Source: S15-B10 sp045569115
Lineage (GTDB): Bacteria > Fidelibacterota > Marinisomatia > Marinisomatales > S15-B10
Direction: 5' to 3'
Assembly (NCBI GenBank): GCA_045569115.1
Contig: JBJKZS010000119.1
Location: 1 to 49,404 of the forward strand
Length of the DNA: 49,404 nucleotides
Shown: piece by piece, positions 25,990 through 35,871 of the stretch
Numbering within the stretch: the first letter of the stretch is position 1
Layout of the letters: every line of letters begins with the position of its first letter
Position numbers and translations under genes: made by a program
The notes under the pieces: generated by a model
Database searches by the model: none
Seen by the model: only the letters and a program-made list of their open reading frames with translations
What the model was told of the DNA's origin: nothing

Positions 25990-27798
25990 ATGAAATTAAT
26001 GAAAAAGATCCATATTCTATTAATTATAATATTGATGGGAAAAACTATGTCAGCTGAACCAAAAATCAGATATCAGTTATCAATGCCCGAACCTCATACA
26101 CACTATTTCCATGTTGAGATGAGGATCAGTGACAATATAAAAGAAAAAGTAGTGGTGAAAATGCCCGTTTGGGCACCAGGATCTTATTTAGTAAGAGAAT
26201 TTTCCCGCCATATACCACGTCTTCGGGCTTACGCAGGACCCAGAGAACTTAAAATAAAGAAGCTTGATAAAAACACCTGGGAAATAGATACTGAACAACA
26301 TAAAGAATTCATGTTGAAATATCGTGTTTATGCCTATGAACAAACAGTTAGGACTAGCTTTCTTAATAACTCAAGGGGTTATATTAATGGCACCTCAATT
26401 TTTCTTTATATTGAAGGACGTACAAGAGAGTCAGGTGAAGTAAAGATTATACCTTTCCGGGGATGGCGACAAGTTTCCACAGGTCTACCGAAGTTAAAAG
26501 GTCAGCGGTTTACTTTTAGTTTTGATAATTATGATGTCCTTGCAGATTCTCCAATCTTAATTGGAAATCACGATATTCTTATTTTCCAAGTAGGTGGTAT
26601 AGATCATGAAATCGCCATTTTTGGAGAAGGAAATATTCAAAAAGTTCAACTTAGAAAAGATTTTAAAAAAATTGTTGAAACAACAGTAAAAATCTTTGGC
26701 GAAATACCATACGAAAAATATGTCTTTCAAATACTTCTATTGGATGACTTAGGAGGGGGACTAGAGCATCTTAATTCAACTACAATACAAACTGATAGAT
26801 GGATTTTTTCAGATACCGATCGTTATTTTAGGTTTTTATCAACTGTGGCACATGAATTTTTTCATACTTGGAACATCAAACGTATTCGACCTATTGCCTT
26901 AGGTCCCTTTGATTACAATCAAGAAAATTACACTAAAGACCTATGGATTTCTGAAGGTATAACCAGTTATTATGACAATCTTATTCTACTGCGTTCAGGA
27001 ATTTTCAATGTTGAAGAATACTTCAAATTTCTTGTAAGAGATATTGCCAGCGTGGAAAAAGCTCCAGGTCGACAAGTTCAATCAGTCATGGAAGCTAGTT
27101 TTGATGCTTGGATAAAATATTATAGGCAAAACGAAGAATCACCAAATGTTCTAATTTCATATTACTCAAAAGGAGCCGTAATAGGACTATTACTCGATCT
27201 TGCGATTAATTCAGCTACGAATGGTGAAAAATCCATTGATGATGTTTTTCGTAAACTTAATAATAGTTATAAAAAAGAACCCACTACAGGTTTTACCTCG
27301 AAAGAATTCAGGGAAGTTTGCGAATTAATCGCTGGAAAAAATCTAGACCAAGTTTGGCGCTATACTAATACTACAGATGAAATTGATTATAACTTTCCAT
27401 TACTATCAGTAGGCTGTGAATTTGAGCGAAAGTATGAAAAGGATGTCGATGAATCAACTGCTTACTTTGGTTTTTCAATAAGTGGGGACGTAAACCCTAT
27501 TGTTAAAAATGTTAGGGCAGGAACACCAGCCTATATTGGCGGTTTGAATGTTAATGACGAAATAATCTCACTTAATGGTACGCGTGTATCCAGAAAAACT
27601 ATAGAAAAAAGACTTCAAGATATACCCCAAGGTAGTTTAACTGAGTTTCTAATTTCTCGAGAAGGAATAATACAAAAAGTAAATCTTACTCCTTCTAAGC
27701 CACCTTATGACAACTTTTCAATTAAGAAATTTGATAAAGTCAGTAATGATCAAAAGAAGCTTTTTCAAGCCTGGTTAGGAGTACCTTGGAAAGACTAA
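25990..27798 (+). CDS. M61-family glycyl aminopeptidase with PDZ domain
   Basis: 602 residues. A signal peptide (about 1-20) is followed by the N-terminal M61 beta domain (WAPGSYLVREFSRH, a family mark), the catalytic gluzincin core with HEFFH (288-292) and the third zinc ligand Glu322 in WISEGITSYY, then a C-terminal PDZ domain (about 475-575: GFSISGD, VRAGTPAYIGGLNVNDEIISLNG). It should trim peptides in the periplasm. AAAGGA lies five bases before the ATG at 25990. The next gene starts inside its end, so they are likely one transcript. Confidence 0.92.
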   Translation: MKLMKKIHILLIIILMGKTMSAEPKIRYQLSMPEPHTHYFHVEMRISDNIKEKVVVKMPVWAPGSYLVREFSRHIPRLRAYAGPRELKIKKLDKNTWEIDTEQHKEFMLKYRVYAYEQTVRTSFLNNSRGYINGTSIFLYIEGRTRESGEVKIIPFRGWRQVSTGLPKLKGQRFTFSFDNYDVLADSPILIGNHDILIFQVGGIDHEIAIFGEGNIQKVQLRKDFKKIVETTVKIFGEIPYEKYVFQILLLDDLGGGLEHLNSTTIQTDRWIFSDTDRYFRFLSTVAHEFFHTWNIKRIRPIALGPFDYNQENYTKDLWISEGITSYYDNLILLRSGIFNVEEYFKFLVRDIASVEKAPGRQVQSVMEASFDAWIKYYRQNEESPNVLISYYSKGAVIGLLLDLAINSATNGEKSIDDVFRKLNNSYKKEPTTGFTSKEFREVCELIAGKNLDQVWRYTNTTDEIDYNFPLLSVGCEFERKYEKDVDESTAYFGFSISGDVNPIVKNVRAGTPAYIGGLNVNDEIISLNGTRVSRKTIEKRLQDIPQGSLTEFLISREGIIQKVNLTPSKPPYDNFSIKKFDKVSNDQKKLFQAWLGVPWKD

Positions 27799-28427
27799 AA
27801 AATAATTTTTCTTTACCAATAGTCATACTAGCCAATGGAGAATTACCAGCACACAAAAAACCAATCTCTATAATCAAAAATGCTGGCACCATCATTTGCA
27901 CAGATGGCGCTATAAATAATGCTATAGCTCTTGGACGATCGCCTCAAGTAGTTATAGGCGATATGGATTCTATTTCTTCCAATCCAATTCCTGATGGAGT
28001 CAAATATATTAAGTTTACCGATCAGAATAGTACTGACCTTGAAAAAACACTTGATTGGTGCTTATCTAATGATATTAGTGCGGTAACTTTACTTGGGTTA
28101 ACAGGAAAACGTGAAGATCACACAATTAGCAATTTCGCTATAATGGCTGATTACGTTGATAAATTAAACTTATTATCTGTTACTGATTATCATGAAATTC
28201 AAGCGATATCTAAATTTCAGGAGTTTAATTGTATACCAAAATCCACTGTTTCTATTATAACTATTAGTGGAAAACCAATAGTCTCTACCGAGGGATTACA
28301 TTACCCTTTGAAAAATGAACCATTCCAAAATAGTGGTAAAGGCATAAGTAATATTTCAAAGGAGGAAAAATTCAATTTAAAAGTCTATGGTGGTGTAGTT
28401 CTTGTCTTTATTAGGCATAGCGATTGA
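27786..28427 (+). CDS. thiN: Thiamine pyrophosphokinase
   Basis: 213 residues. TTG start at 27786 with AGGAG five bases before it, overlapping the M61 gene by 13 bases. Catalytic landmarks: ICTDGAINNA, VIGDMDSIS, DQNSTDLEKTLDWC and the GKREDHTISN loop. The enzyme makes thiamine diphosphate from thiamine and ATP. No TPP riboswitch is possible in the coding overlap. The following transporter starts within its stop codon, hinting at a linked vitamin-uptake function. In Bacteria the symbols thiN and tnr3/tpk are both used for this family. Confidence 0.9.
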   Translation: MERLKNNFSLPIVILANGELPAHKKPISIIKNAGTIICTDGAINNAIALGRSPQVVIGDMDSISSNPIPDGVKYIKFTDQNSTDLEKTLDWCLSNDISAVTLLGLTGKREDHTISNFAIMADYVDKLNLLSVTDYHEIQAISKFQEFNCIPKSTVSIITISGKPIVSTEGLHYPLKNEPFQNSGKGISNISKEEKFNLKVYGGVVLVFIRHSD

Positions 28428-29806
28428 CTGAAACTCTTCAATCTATTGATTTATTTATTATCCTTTTATATGTAGTTGGGATTTTAATAGCAGGACTAAT
28501 CCAGAGAAATTCCAAAAAGGGAGAATCTGAATATCTACTAGCTGGCCGCCGATTAACTATTATACCTTTTACCGCTTCACTAGTAGCAACTTGGTATGGT
28601 GGTATCCTTGGCATAGGAGAATTCACTTACCAATATGGTATTTCCAATTGGGTGGTAATGGGACTGCCTTATTATATATTTGCCTCTATTTTTGCCTTTC
28701 TATTTGCCAAAAAAATTAGACAAGAAAATCTATTCACTATTCCCGAACGGTTACGTTATCACTACGGGGAAGGTGCAGGATATATCGGTGCTGGACTAGT
28801 TGCTATTCTATCAACACCAGCTCCTTATATTCTAAGTTGCGCATTCTTAGTTAGTTTTCTATTTAATATCACAATGCTATCTGCAACCCTTATTTCAACA
28901 GGAATTAGCTTTGTCTATGTTCATTTTGGAGGATTTCGAGCAGTAGTCCGAACTGACCTAATACAATGCGTTCTTATGTACGCGGCTTTTACTATTTTGG
29001 TATTTACTTGTGTAAAAAATTTCGCCGGATTTCAAGAAATGAAAATGGGGCTACCATCATTACATCTAAGTTGGCACGGAGGCAATTCTTTTCAGTATAT
29101 GGCTGTTTGGTTTTTTGTAGCACTTTGGACATTTATAGATCCAAATTTCTATCATAGATGTATTGCAGCAAAATCAGCTTCAATAGCTAAACGTGGGATT
29201 TTTATCTCTATTGGATTTTGGGCTTTATTTGATTTTCTAACTATATCCGCAGGACTATACAGTAGACTGTTGGTTCCTGAACTTTCTGTTAAAGCACTTT
29301 CTCTTCCAATGTTGGGTTTAAATATTTTACCGACAGTAGCAAAAGGGATTTTTTTTGCAGGATTATTAGCCACCATAATGTCTACTATTGACTCTTTAGG
29401 CTTAATTAGCGGTATCACAATTGGCAGAGATATACTATGGCGAACTGGAAAAATAAAAAATCAGGAAAAAGCCACAAAGATTGGTATCATTATAACAACA
29501 TTATTATCCTTGAGTTTGTTATGGATTTTCCCTTCTATTGTAAAACTATGGTATTCTCTTGGGAGTGTAATAATACCAGGATTACTTATTCCATTTATAG
29601 CAACGTTTTGGATTAAACAACCAATTAAAAATATGCCCGCAATAATGTTATTTTCAACTCTTGCTAGTTTAATTTGGTTTATAATTGGTCAGCTAACTAA
29701 TTATTATCCTTTAGGATTAGAGCCTCTCTATCCAGGATTAGCAGTTTCGTTAGCATGGTTAATTATCCAAACAAGAGCAATACGAATCAGGATTCCATTC
29801 AGATAA
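28424..29806 (+). CDS. Sodium:solute symporter (SSS family)
   Basis: 460 residues, about 12-13 TM helices with the LeuT-like SSS pattern: RNSKKGESEYLLAGRRL near the start, SLVATWYGGILGIGEFTY, and the sodium-site region GLLATIMSTIDSLGLISG near residue 310-330. The TTG start overlaps the TGA of thiamine pyrophosphokinase (TTGA), so the two are translationally coupled. Substrate is unknown; uptake of thiamine or a precursor is a context guess. Confidence 0.85.
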   Translation: MTETLQSIDLFIILLYVVGILIAGLIQRNSKKGESEYLLAGRRLTIIPFTASLVATWYGGILGIGEFTYQYGISNWVVMGLPYYIFASIFAFLFAKKIRQENLFTIPERLRYHYGEGAGYIGAGLVAILSTPAPYILSCAFLVSFLFNITMLSATLISTGISFVYVHFGGFRAVVRTDLIQCVLMYAAFTILVFTCVKNFAGFQEMKMGLPSLHLSWHGGNSFQYMAVWFFVALWTFIDPNFYHRCIAAKSASIAKRGIFISIGFWALFDFLTISAGLYSRLLVPELSVKALSLPMLGLNILPTVAKGIFFAGLLATIMSTIDSLGLISGITIGRDILWRTGKIKNQEKATKIGIIITTLLSLSLLWIFPSIVKLWYSLGSVIIPGLLIPFIATFWIKQPIKNMPAIMLFSTLASLIWFIIGQLTNYYPLGLEPLYPGLAVSLAWLIIQTRAIRIRIPFR

Positions 29807-29819
29807 ATTTCAGAGTTTC

Positions 29820-30842
29820 TTATTCTCCAGATTCCATAGCTTCCGAATAGTGACCAGTTGTAGCAGCACCATTGCACTTTGCTCTATGAATAAAAGCCGA
29901 TTGGGCAGCACTTACGTTATTCTCATCACCTTTCCATGTTGATAGAGCAGCATCCTGAAGAGCGCGACCATAAGAAAAACTGATTTTCCATGGCTTTTCT
30001 GTCTCTAGCTGATTCATAGCATTAAGGTGTTCTGTCGCAGTTATATCTTTCTGTCCACCTGAAAGGAAACAAATTCCTGGAACGGCTACTGGTACACTTC
30101 GCTGAAAACAGGTTACTGTTGCTTCAGCAACTTCATTAGCAGATGCTTGGTGACTGCCATCATAACCTGAGAGAACCATATTAGGTTTTAATATGATGCC
30201 TTCCAGAAAAACATCCATACTTGTAAGAGACTCAAAGACAGCCGATAATACATCAACTGTGACATCAAAACTGGTTCCAATAGAATGATTACCATTCATT
30301 AGAATCTCAGGCTCAACGATAGGAACAATATTAGCCTCCTGACATAGTGCTGAATAACGCGCCAAAGCATGTGCATTAGCATCTACACATGCAAAACTGG
30401 GAGCATCCTCACCTATTGTAATTACAGCCCGCCATTTGGCAAATCGAGCACCAAGTTCATAATATTCCGATAATCTATCTCTTAAACCATCCAATCCATC
30501 TGTCACAAACTCATCTTCAAAACCAGCAAGTGGATGAGCACCTTTATCAACCTTAATTCCTGGAATAACACCTTTTTCAGAAAGAAGTTTAGGAAAAGGC
30601 ACATCATTCAAAGAAGATTGCCGTATGGTTTCATCAAATAAAATCACGCCGCTTATATAGTTTTCAATTCCATCTGAAGTGAATAACATATTTCGATAGG
30701 CCCGACGACTTTCTTCATTTGGTTCTAGATTTATAGTTTTGAACCGTTTCGCATTAGTTCCCGTACTCTCATCAGCTGCTAGTATTCCTTTACCCGGTAC
30801 AGCTAAGGCGATTGCTGTTTTTTCTAACTGTTCAAGATTCAT
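29820..30842 (-). CDS. Class I fructose-bisphosphate aldolase (eukaryote-like type)
   Basis: 340 residues. Splits fructose 1,6-bisphosphate into dihydroxyacetone phosphate and glyceraldehyde 3-phosphate. Characteristic segments: GKGILAADESTGTNAKRF, YRNMLFTS, VDKGAHPLAG, KWRAVI, VPIVEPEIL and the Schiff-base Lys219 in GIILKPNMVLSG, then FLSGGQ. This is the classical class I family known from animals and plants, found in scattered bacteria, not the FbaB or class II type. It follows PPi-PFK on the same strand by 66 bases, so they probably share a transcript. Confidence 0.95.
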   Translation of the reverse strand: MNLEQLEKTAIALAVPGKGILAADESTGTNAKRFKTINLEPNEESRRAYRNMLFTSDGIENYISGVILFDETIRQSSLNDVPFPKLLSEKGVIPGIKVDKGAHPLAGFEDEFVTDGLDGLRDRLSEYYELGARFAKWRAVITIGEDAPSFACVDANAHALARYSALCQEANIVPIVEPEILMNGNHSIGTSFDVTVDVLSAVFESLTSMDVFLEGIILKPNMVLSGYDGSHQASANEVAEATVTCFQRSVPVAVPGICFLSGGQKDITATEHLNAMNQLETEKPWKISFSYGRALQDAALSTWKGDENNVSAAQSAFIHRAKCNGAATTGHYSEAMESGE

Positions 30843-30908
30843 TCTGTCTCATCTCCTATTGGTTTATTATTAAATCTAGTTTCTCTATTTTTAGTTTTAA
30901 AATTTAAA

Positions 30909-32120
30909 TTATTGATGTTGACCAATGTCCAAAAGCATATCTTCAAACCAAGCATCCTTTGGGTTAAAAGGCTTACCTCCAGCAATCCGCTTAAAATCAA
31001 TTAAACTTAGTGATCCGGCTTTTTTAATATCTTGACCAATAACCCCACTATTACCATTTAATGCATGGCCAACAGCCATTTCGGCACTACTTTTAATTAG
31101 TGATAAATCTTCCTTGTTTGCTGCAGAAGAGCGTGCAAAGTAACCGCTTTTTTGAACAAGGGTTTTATCTGCCTCTAATGCTTCTCCAAATTTTTTTGCG
31201 AACCACTGACCAGGATTAATATAGTCTAGTTTCACATGCCCAAAGGCATCTCGATCTACTTCTTCCCCAGATCCTTCCATCTCTTTTACAATGGTTTCTA
31301 TTCCAGCACCTTCGCTTAGGAAAATATTTACACCATCTTTTTTATCCATCCGATCTTTAAGTCTATCACATTCAGATGCAAAATCTATCTCATTCTCTGG
31401 AATATAAATTGCATCAATATCCCATCGCTCAGTTGCTAATAAAATCTCTGGGACAAAAATTCTCTTTCCAAGGCGCTCTCTGTATTTCCTCGCCGTAGCA
31501 GCAGTTAACCAACCACAATGTCGTCCCATTACCTCATGAATTAAAAGTTGACGGTGACTTGTAGTGTTCTCATTAGCAATATTCTCAAAAAATATTGCAC
31601 CCTGTTCTGCAGCCGTAGCAGCACCAAGGGTCTGGACTATCGGAGTAACATCATTGTCAACAGTTTTTGGTAGTCCAACTACTGTTAGATCAGCACCCAT
31701 TTGAGCTAATGTTGAAACAAGCTCAGCAGCCATTGTATTAGTATCATCACCACCAATTGTGTGAAGGACATTGACTTCATCATTCAAAAGTTGATTGGCT
31801 GCTACTACAACAGGATCCTGCCCATCGCTAATAAAGCCTCGGTTTAAACAATCTTTTGGATTGGTTAGCTTTACACGACTATTTCCAATTGGACTTCCCC
31901 CAAAACCCAATAATTCCTCCGCACTTTTACGTGCATTAGAATCTATATTTATAGAGTTTCCCATTAGCAATCCACGATAGCCATGTAAATATCCTATCAT
32001 TTTTGTCTCTGGAGCAACTTTATCATAGGCCATCATAAGTGAACCAATAGCTGCGGAAAGGCACGGTGCAATTCCACCCGCAGTAAGAAAAGCGACTTTA
32101 GTTTGTTTATTTAAGGTCAT
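30909..32120 (-). CDS. pfp: Pyrophosphate-dependent 6-phosphofructokinase
   Basis: 403 residues from the ATG at 32120; a TTG start nine codons upstream is possible, but AGGA sits seven bases before this ATG. Phosphorylates fructose 6-phosphate reversibly using pyrophosphate. Diagnostic motifs: GGDDTNTMA (GGDD rather than the GGDG of ATP-PFK) and PKTVDND, then MGRHCGWL. Using pyrophosphate saves ATP and lets the enzyme work in both glycolysis and gluconeogenesis. It is placed just ahead of the aldolase that uses its product. Confidence 0.92.
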   Translation of the reverse strand: MTLNKQTKVAFLTAGGIAPCLSAAIGSLMMAYDKVAPETKMIGYLHGYRGLLMGNSINIDSNARKSAEELLGFGGSPIGNSRVKLTNPKDCLNRGFISDGQDPVVVAANQLLNDEVNVLHTIGGDDTNTMAAELVSTLAQMGADLTVVGLPKTVDNDVTPIVQTLGAATAAEQGAIFFENIANENTTSHRQLLIHEVMGRHCGWLTAATARKYRERLGKRIFVPEILLATERWDIDAIYIPENEIDFASECDRLKDRMDKKDGVNIFLSEGAGIETIVKEMEGSGEEVDRDAFGHVKLDYINPGQWFAKKFGEALEADKTLVQKSGYFARSSAANKEDLSLIKSSAEMAVGHALNGNSGVIGQDIKKAGSLSLIDFKRIAGGKPFNPKDAWFEDMLLDIGQHQ

Positions 32121-32274
32121 AATCAATCCTAATATTAATGTCTTCAATTATTCAATAAAAGCGTGATTAAAATTAATAATTCATTGTTTTAGATTTAATT
32201 ATAGTATCATTAAAATTGATCTAAGGAATCAAAATTTATATTAGAGGAAGTAAAATCAGTAACAGGAGATGAAA

Positions 32275-33519
32275 ATGAGTGATGTAAAAGTTAATAATTT
32301 TAAAGCTACTTGTGATCAATTTGAAAGAGCCTCAGAAAAGCTCGGACTTGAATCCAATCTTGCTCAATCTCTTATGATGCCTGATAGGGAGCTTGCTGTA
32401 GAAGTACCTCTAAATAGAGATGATGGCTCATTAGCAATTTTTCAAGGGTATAGAATTCAACATAATGATGCTAGAGGACCATTTAAGGGTGGTATACGTT
32501 ATCATCAGGAAGTTGATCTTGATGAAGTCAGGTCGTTGGCTGCTCTTATGACATATAAGACCGCTGTCGTTGATATTCCCTATGGTGGGGGAAAAGGAGG
32601 AATTACTGTTGATCCAAGGATGCTTTCAAAAAGGGAAATTGAACAACTCTCAAGACGATTTTTTCGTAGAATTAGCCCAGTTATTGGTGTAAACAAAGAC
32701 ATTCCAGCCCCAGATGTAAATACTAATTCACAAATCATGGCGTGGTTTATGGATGAATACAGTCAAAATGAAGGTCACAGTCCTGGAATTGTTACAGGTA
32801 AACCTATTGACTTAGGTGGTTCGCTTGGTCGTGAATCAGCAACGGGGCGCGGAGTTTTCTTTACTATCCGAGAAGCAGCTAATGAATTTGAAATTGATTT
32901 ATCAAAAGCAACAGCTGTAATTCAAGGGTTTGGTAACGTTGGTTCATTTGCAGCAAAGTTCCTTCATGAATCTGGGTGCAAAGTTATTGCCGTTAGTGAC
33001 GTAACTGGTGGGTTACATGAACCCGAAGGACTAGATATTCCTAGTCTTATTGATCATGTAAAAGAAAATGGGGTTATTGAAAAATCTGGTCAAGGAAAAT
33101 CAATCTCTAATGAAGATCTATTGTCACTAGATTGTGACTTTCTAATCCCGGCTGCATTAGGTGGAGTAATTCATAAAATGAACGCTGAAAATCTAAATTG
33201 CCGATTTGTTATAGAAGCTGCAAATGGCCCGACTACACCTCCAGGTGACGAAATATTGTTTTCAAAATCTATTCCAGTTATACCTGACATACTTACAAAT
33301 GCTGGAGGAGTTACTGTTTCGTACTTTGAATGGGTTCAAAATCTACAACAATTCAGATGGGAAGAAGATGAGGTTAATTCAAAACTTGAGACTAAAATGA
33401 CTTCAGCCTATAAAGAAGTGACAACTCTTCGAGAAGAAAAGAATGTGTCTTTTAGAACAGCAGCTTTTATGGTAGGAATTGATCGTGTTGCAAGATCTGT
33501 AGAACTCAGAGGCTTTTAG
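32275..33519 (+). CDS. gdhA: Glutamate dehydrogenase
   Basis: 414 residues from the ATG at 32275. An in-frame ATG at 32269 touches the AGGAG directly and is therefore less likely. Family landmarks are GPFKGGIRYH, the catalytic-lysine region AALMTYKTAVVDIPYGGGKGGI, PAPDVNTN and the Rossmann fingerprint GFGNVGSFAA. It interconverts glutamate and 2-oxoglutarate plus ammonia with NAD(P)H. Size and sequence match the hexameric clostridial/archaeal-like class. It converges with citrate synthase with only two bases between stops. Confidence 0.94.
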   Translation: MSDVKVNNFKATCDQFERASEKLGLESNLAQSLMMPDRELAVEVPLNRDDGSLAIFQGYRIQHNDARGPFKGGIRYHQEVDLDEVRSLAALMTYKTAVVDIPYGGGKGGITVDPRMLSKREIEQLSRRFFRRISPVIGVNKDIPAPDVNTNSQIMAWFMDEYSQNEGHSPGIVTGKPIDLGGSLGRESATGRGVFFTIREAANEFEIDLSKATAVIQGFGNVGSFAAKFLHESGCKVIAVSDVTGGLHEPEGLDIPSLIDHVKENGVIEKSGQGKSISNEDLLSLDCDFLIPAALGGVIHKMNAENLNCRFVIEAANGPTTPPGDEILFSKSIPVIPDILTNAGGVTVSYFEWVQNLQQFRWEEDEVNSKLETKMTSAYKEVTTLREEKNVSFRTAAFMVGIDRVARSVELRGF

Positions 33520-33521
33520 AG

Positions 33522-34790
33522 CTACTTATTTTTTTCTTCAAATTTAGTAATTGTCCTACCAGTATATATCTGGCGAGGACGGTAAATCCGCCATTTAGGA
33601 TCTTCCCTCATTTCCTTCCATTGAGAAATCCAACCAGGAAGCCTTCCCAAAGCAAACATTACGGTAAACATTGTAGTGGGTATTCCTAGGGCTCTATATA
33701 TTATACCTGAGTAAAAATCAACATTAGGATAAAGCTTCCTCTCAAGAAAATAATCGTCTTTTAGAGCCACTTCCTCTAACTGTTTTGCTATTTCCAACAA
33801 TGGATCATTTACACCAAGTTCATTAAGTACATTATCCGCAGCATCTTTAAGAAGCTTTGCTCTTGGGTCAAAGTTTTTATATACACGATGTCCAAAACCA
33901 AATAATCTAAAATCAGAATTACTATCCCTTGCCATATCAATATATTTTTGGTAGTTACCTTCATCATCTTGAATCATTTGTAGCATCTCAATTACCTTTT
34001 GATTCGCACCACCATGTAATCTACCAGAAAGGGCCGCGACACCGGCTGCAATTGAAATAAATAGGTTTGCCCCGCTTGAGCCTACCATTCGAACAGTTGA
34101 TGTTGAACAGTTCTGTTCATGATCCGCATGAAGTATAAGCAAAAGCCTAAGAGAATCAACAATAACATCATTTGGCTCATAAGTTTCGGCTGGCACAGCA
34201 AACATCATATAGAGAAAATTCTCTTCAAAGGATAGATCATTTCTTGGATACATGAATGGCTGACCCGTTGACTTTTTGTAAGCAAAAGCCGCAAGAGTCT
34301 TCATTTTTGCAAGAAGACGGATAATATTAAGATCATTATCATTGTTTTCACCTTGAGGATAAAAGGTAGAAAGCGCCGCTACTGTTGAAGCAAGTACACC
34401 CATTGGGTGAGCATTCATTGGGTAACCATCAAAAAATCGCTTGAAATCTTCATGTATCATAGTATGACGAGTAATTTCACCAGCAAATTGATCAGCCTCT
34501 TCAACAGTTGGAAGTTGACCATATATTAATAGATAACAAACTTGAAGAAATGATGCTTTTTCAGCCAAATCCTCAATAGGTATACCGCGATATCGAAGAA
34601 TGCCCTTTTCTCCATCTATAAATGTTATTCTACTAGAGCATGATCCTGTATTAACATAAGCCGGATCATAAGTAATATAACCTGTTTCTTTGCGAAAATG
34701 GGTTATATCTACCGCTTTTTCGCCTTCAGACCCCTCTATAAGAGGAAGATCAAATCTCTTGCCATCTAAATCTATTTTTATTGATGACAT
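33522..34790 (-). CDS. gltA: Citrate synthase
   Basis: 422 residues, the type II (hexameric, Gram-negative) size. Active-site regions: ADHEQNCSTSTVRMVGSSG (His), LHGGANQKV (His) and FGHRVYKNFDPRAKLL, and Asp in PNVDFYSG. It condenses acetyl-CoA with oxaloacetate. Stands alone; the 124-base upstream region is shared with the divergent porin gene. Confidence 0.95.
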   Translation of the reverse strand: MSSIKIDLDGKRFDLPLIEGSEGEKAVDITHFRKETGYITYDPAYVNTGSCSSRITFIDGEKGILRYRGIPIEDLAEKASFLQVCYLLIYGQLPTVEEADQFAGEITRHTMIHEDFKRFFDGYPMNAHPMGVLASTVAALSTFYPQGENNDNDLNIIRLLAKMKTLAAFAYKKSTGQPFMYPRNDLSFEENFLYMMFAVPAETYEPNDVIVDSLRLLLILHADHEQNCSTSTVRMVGSSGANLFISIAAGVAALSGRLHGGANQKVIEMLQMIQDDEGNYQKYIDMARDSNSDFRLFGFGHRVYKNFDPRAKLLKDAADNVLNELGVNDPLLEIAKQLEEVALKDDYFLERKLYPNVDFYSGIIYRALGIPTTMFTVMFALGRLPGWISQWKEMREDPKWRIYRPRQIYTGRTITKFEEKNK

Positions 34791-34914
34791 AATTAAATCA
34801 ACAACAATAATCTCTAATCATTAATAATTCTTTCATAAAACGTATGCTAATATATAGTTCCTTTATCTAATCGAAAAGCACACGATATCACCTATTTTTC
34901 CTAAATTTAGACCA

Positions 34915-35871
34915 ATGATAAAATTTTTTAGAGCAGTTCTAATAATATTTTCTTTGTTGATATCGCCAATATTTCCTCTGGAAATATCTTCTCAAGTATT
35001 TTTTGATCTAAATATTAGTTCTCAAAAAGAAGTTTATTCTGCATTTCATCTAAGACGAGCCTATCTAGAGTTTAGAGAAAAAATTTCTGATAAACTCGCT
35101 ATTCGAATTACCACAGATGCAGGAACATCCTCAAATGATGGAAGAATGAACCTTTATTTAAAAAGAGCTAATATTACATGGAATACTCCAATTGGATCTT
35201 TCATCATTGGTCCCCAATCCACAAATTATTTCGGACCTAATAAAAAAACATGGGGATATCGTTTTATCGAAAAACTTCCTGGAGACTTATATGATTTTGC
35301 CCAATCTGCCGATCTAGGAGTTTCATGGAAAAAATATTTTAATCAATTTTTTATTCACTTGGCAGCTTATAATGGTACGGGGTTCAAAAAACCTGATAAT
35401 GATCGGCATAAAAGGATAAGTCTACTAGTAAGTCAAGGTGAGCAAAATTTGCTGGTCAATTCTGGAAGAAATTGGGGTGGTATTTTTTCATTTGAACCTT
35501 ACTCAGCAAATTCTAACAAAGTTTCTATGGTTTATCGTCTAGGTGGATTTGCTGGATACTCAAAGAAATCATTACGATTAGGATATGAATTTCATTTGGA
35601 ACATGACGAGGGACTTAATCACCAGGAGAGAATATTAGCTTTCTATGGAAACATTTCCAAAACAGAAAAGTTCTCATTACTTGGTAGGGTAGATATATAT
35701 CAGTCTTCTGTTGGACATCCTGAAATGCGCAAAAATATTTTATTAATGGGTCTAAGCTATAATCCTTCCTCAAACTTCCAAATTTCACCTAACGTACGAT
35801 ATATCATTTATAATACAAATATGCTTGAACCTTATTGGGTAGGTCGATTGAGCTTTAATTATGAATTTTAA
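34915..35871 (+). CDS. Outer-membrane porin, paralogue of the Pho-module porin
   Basis: 318 residues with a signal peptide (about 1-22) and a beta-barrel pattern ending in an aromatic residue (FNYEF). It shares short conserved segments with the porin at 19558-20505 in the same order: LYLKRANITW versus VYVKNAKVDW, KTWGYRFIEK versus KTWGYRFLEK, SADLG versus SADMG, NGTGFKKPDND versus NGTGYKKSEND, and WGGI...EPY versus LGGI...EPY. Its base composition is native (AT-rich). Its stop overlaps the opposing nucleotidyltransferase stop by four bases. Substrate unknown. Confidence 0.78.
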   Translation: MIKFFRAVLIIFSLLISPIFPLEISSQVFFDLNISSQKEVYSAFHLRRAYLEFREKISDKLAIRITTDAGTSSNDGRMNLYLKRANITWNTPIGSFIIGPQSTNYFGPNKKTWGYRFIEKLPGDLYDFAQSADLGVSWKKYFNQFFIHLAAYNGTGFKKPDNDRHKRISLLVSQGEQNLLVNSGRNWGGIFSFEPYSANSNKVSMVYRLGGFAGYSKKSLRLGYEFHLEHDEGLNHQERILAFYGNISKTEKFSLLGRVDIYQSSVGHPEMRKNILLMGLSYNPSSNFQISPNVRYIIYNTNMLEPYWVGRLSFNYEF

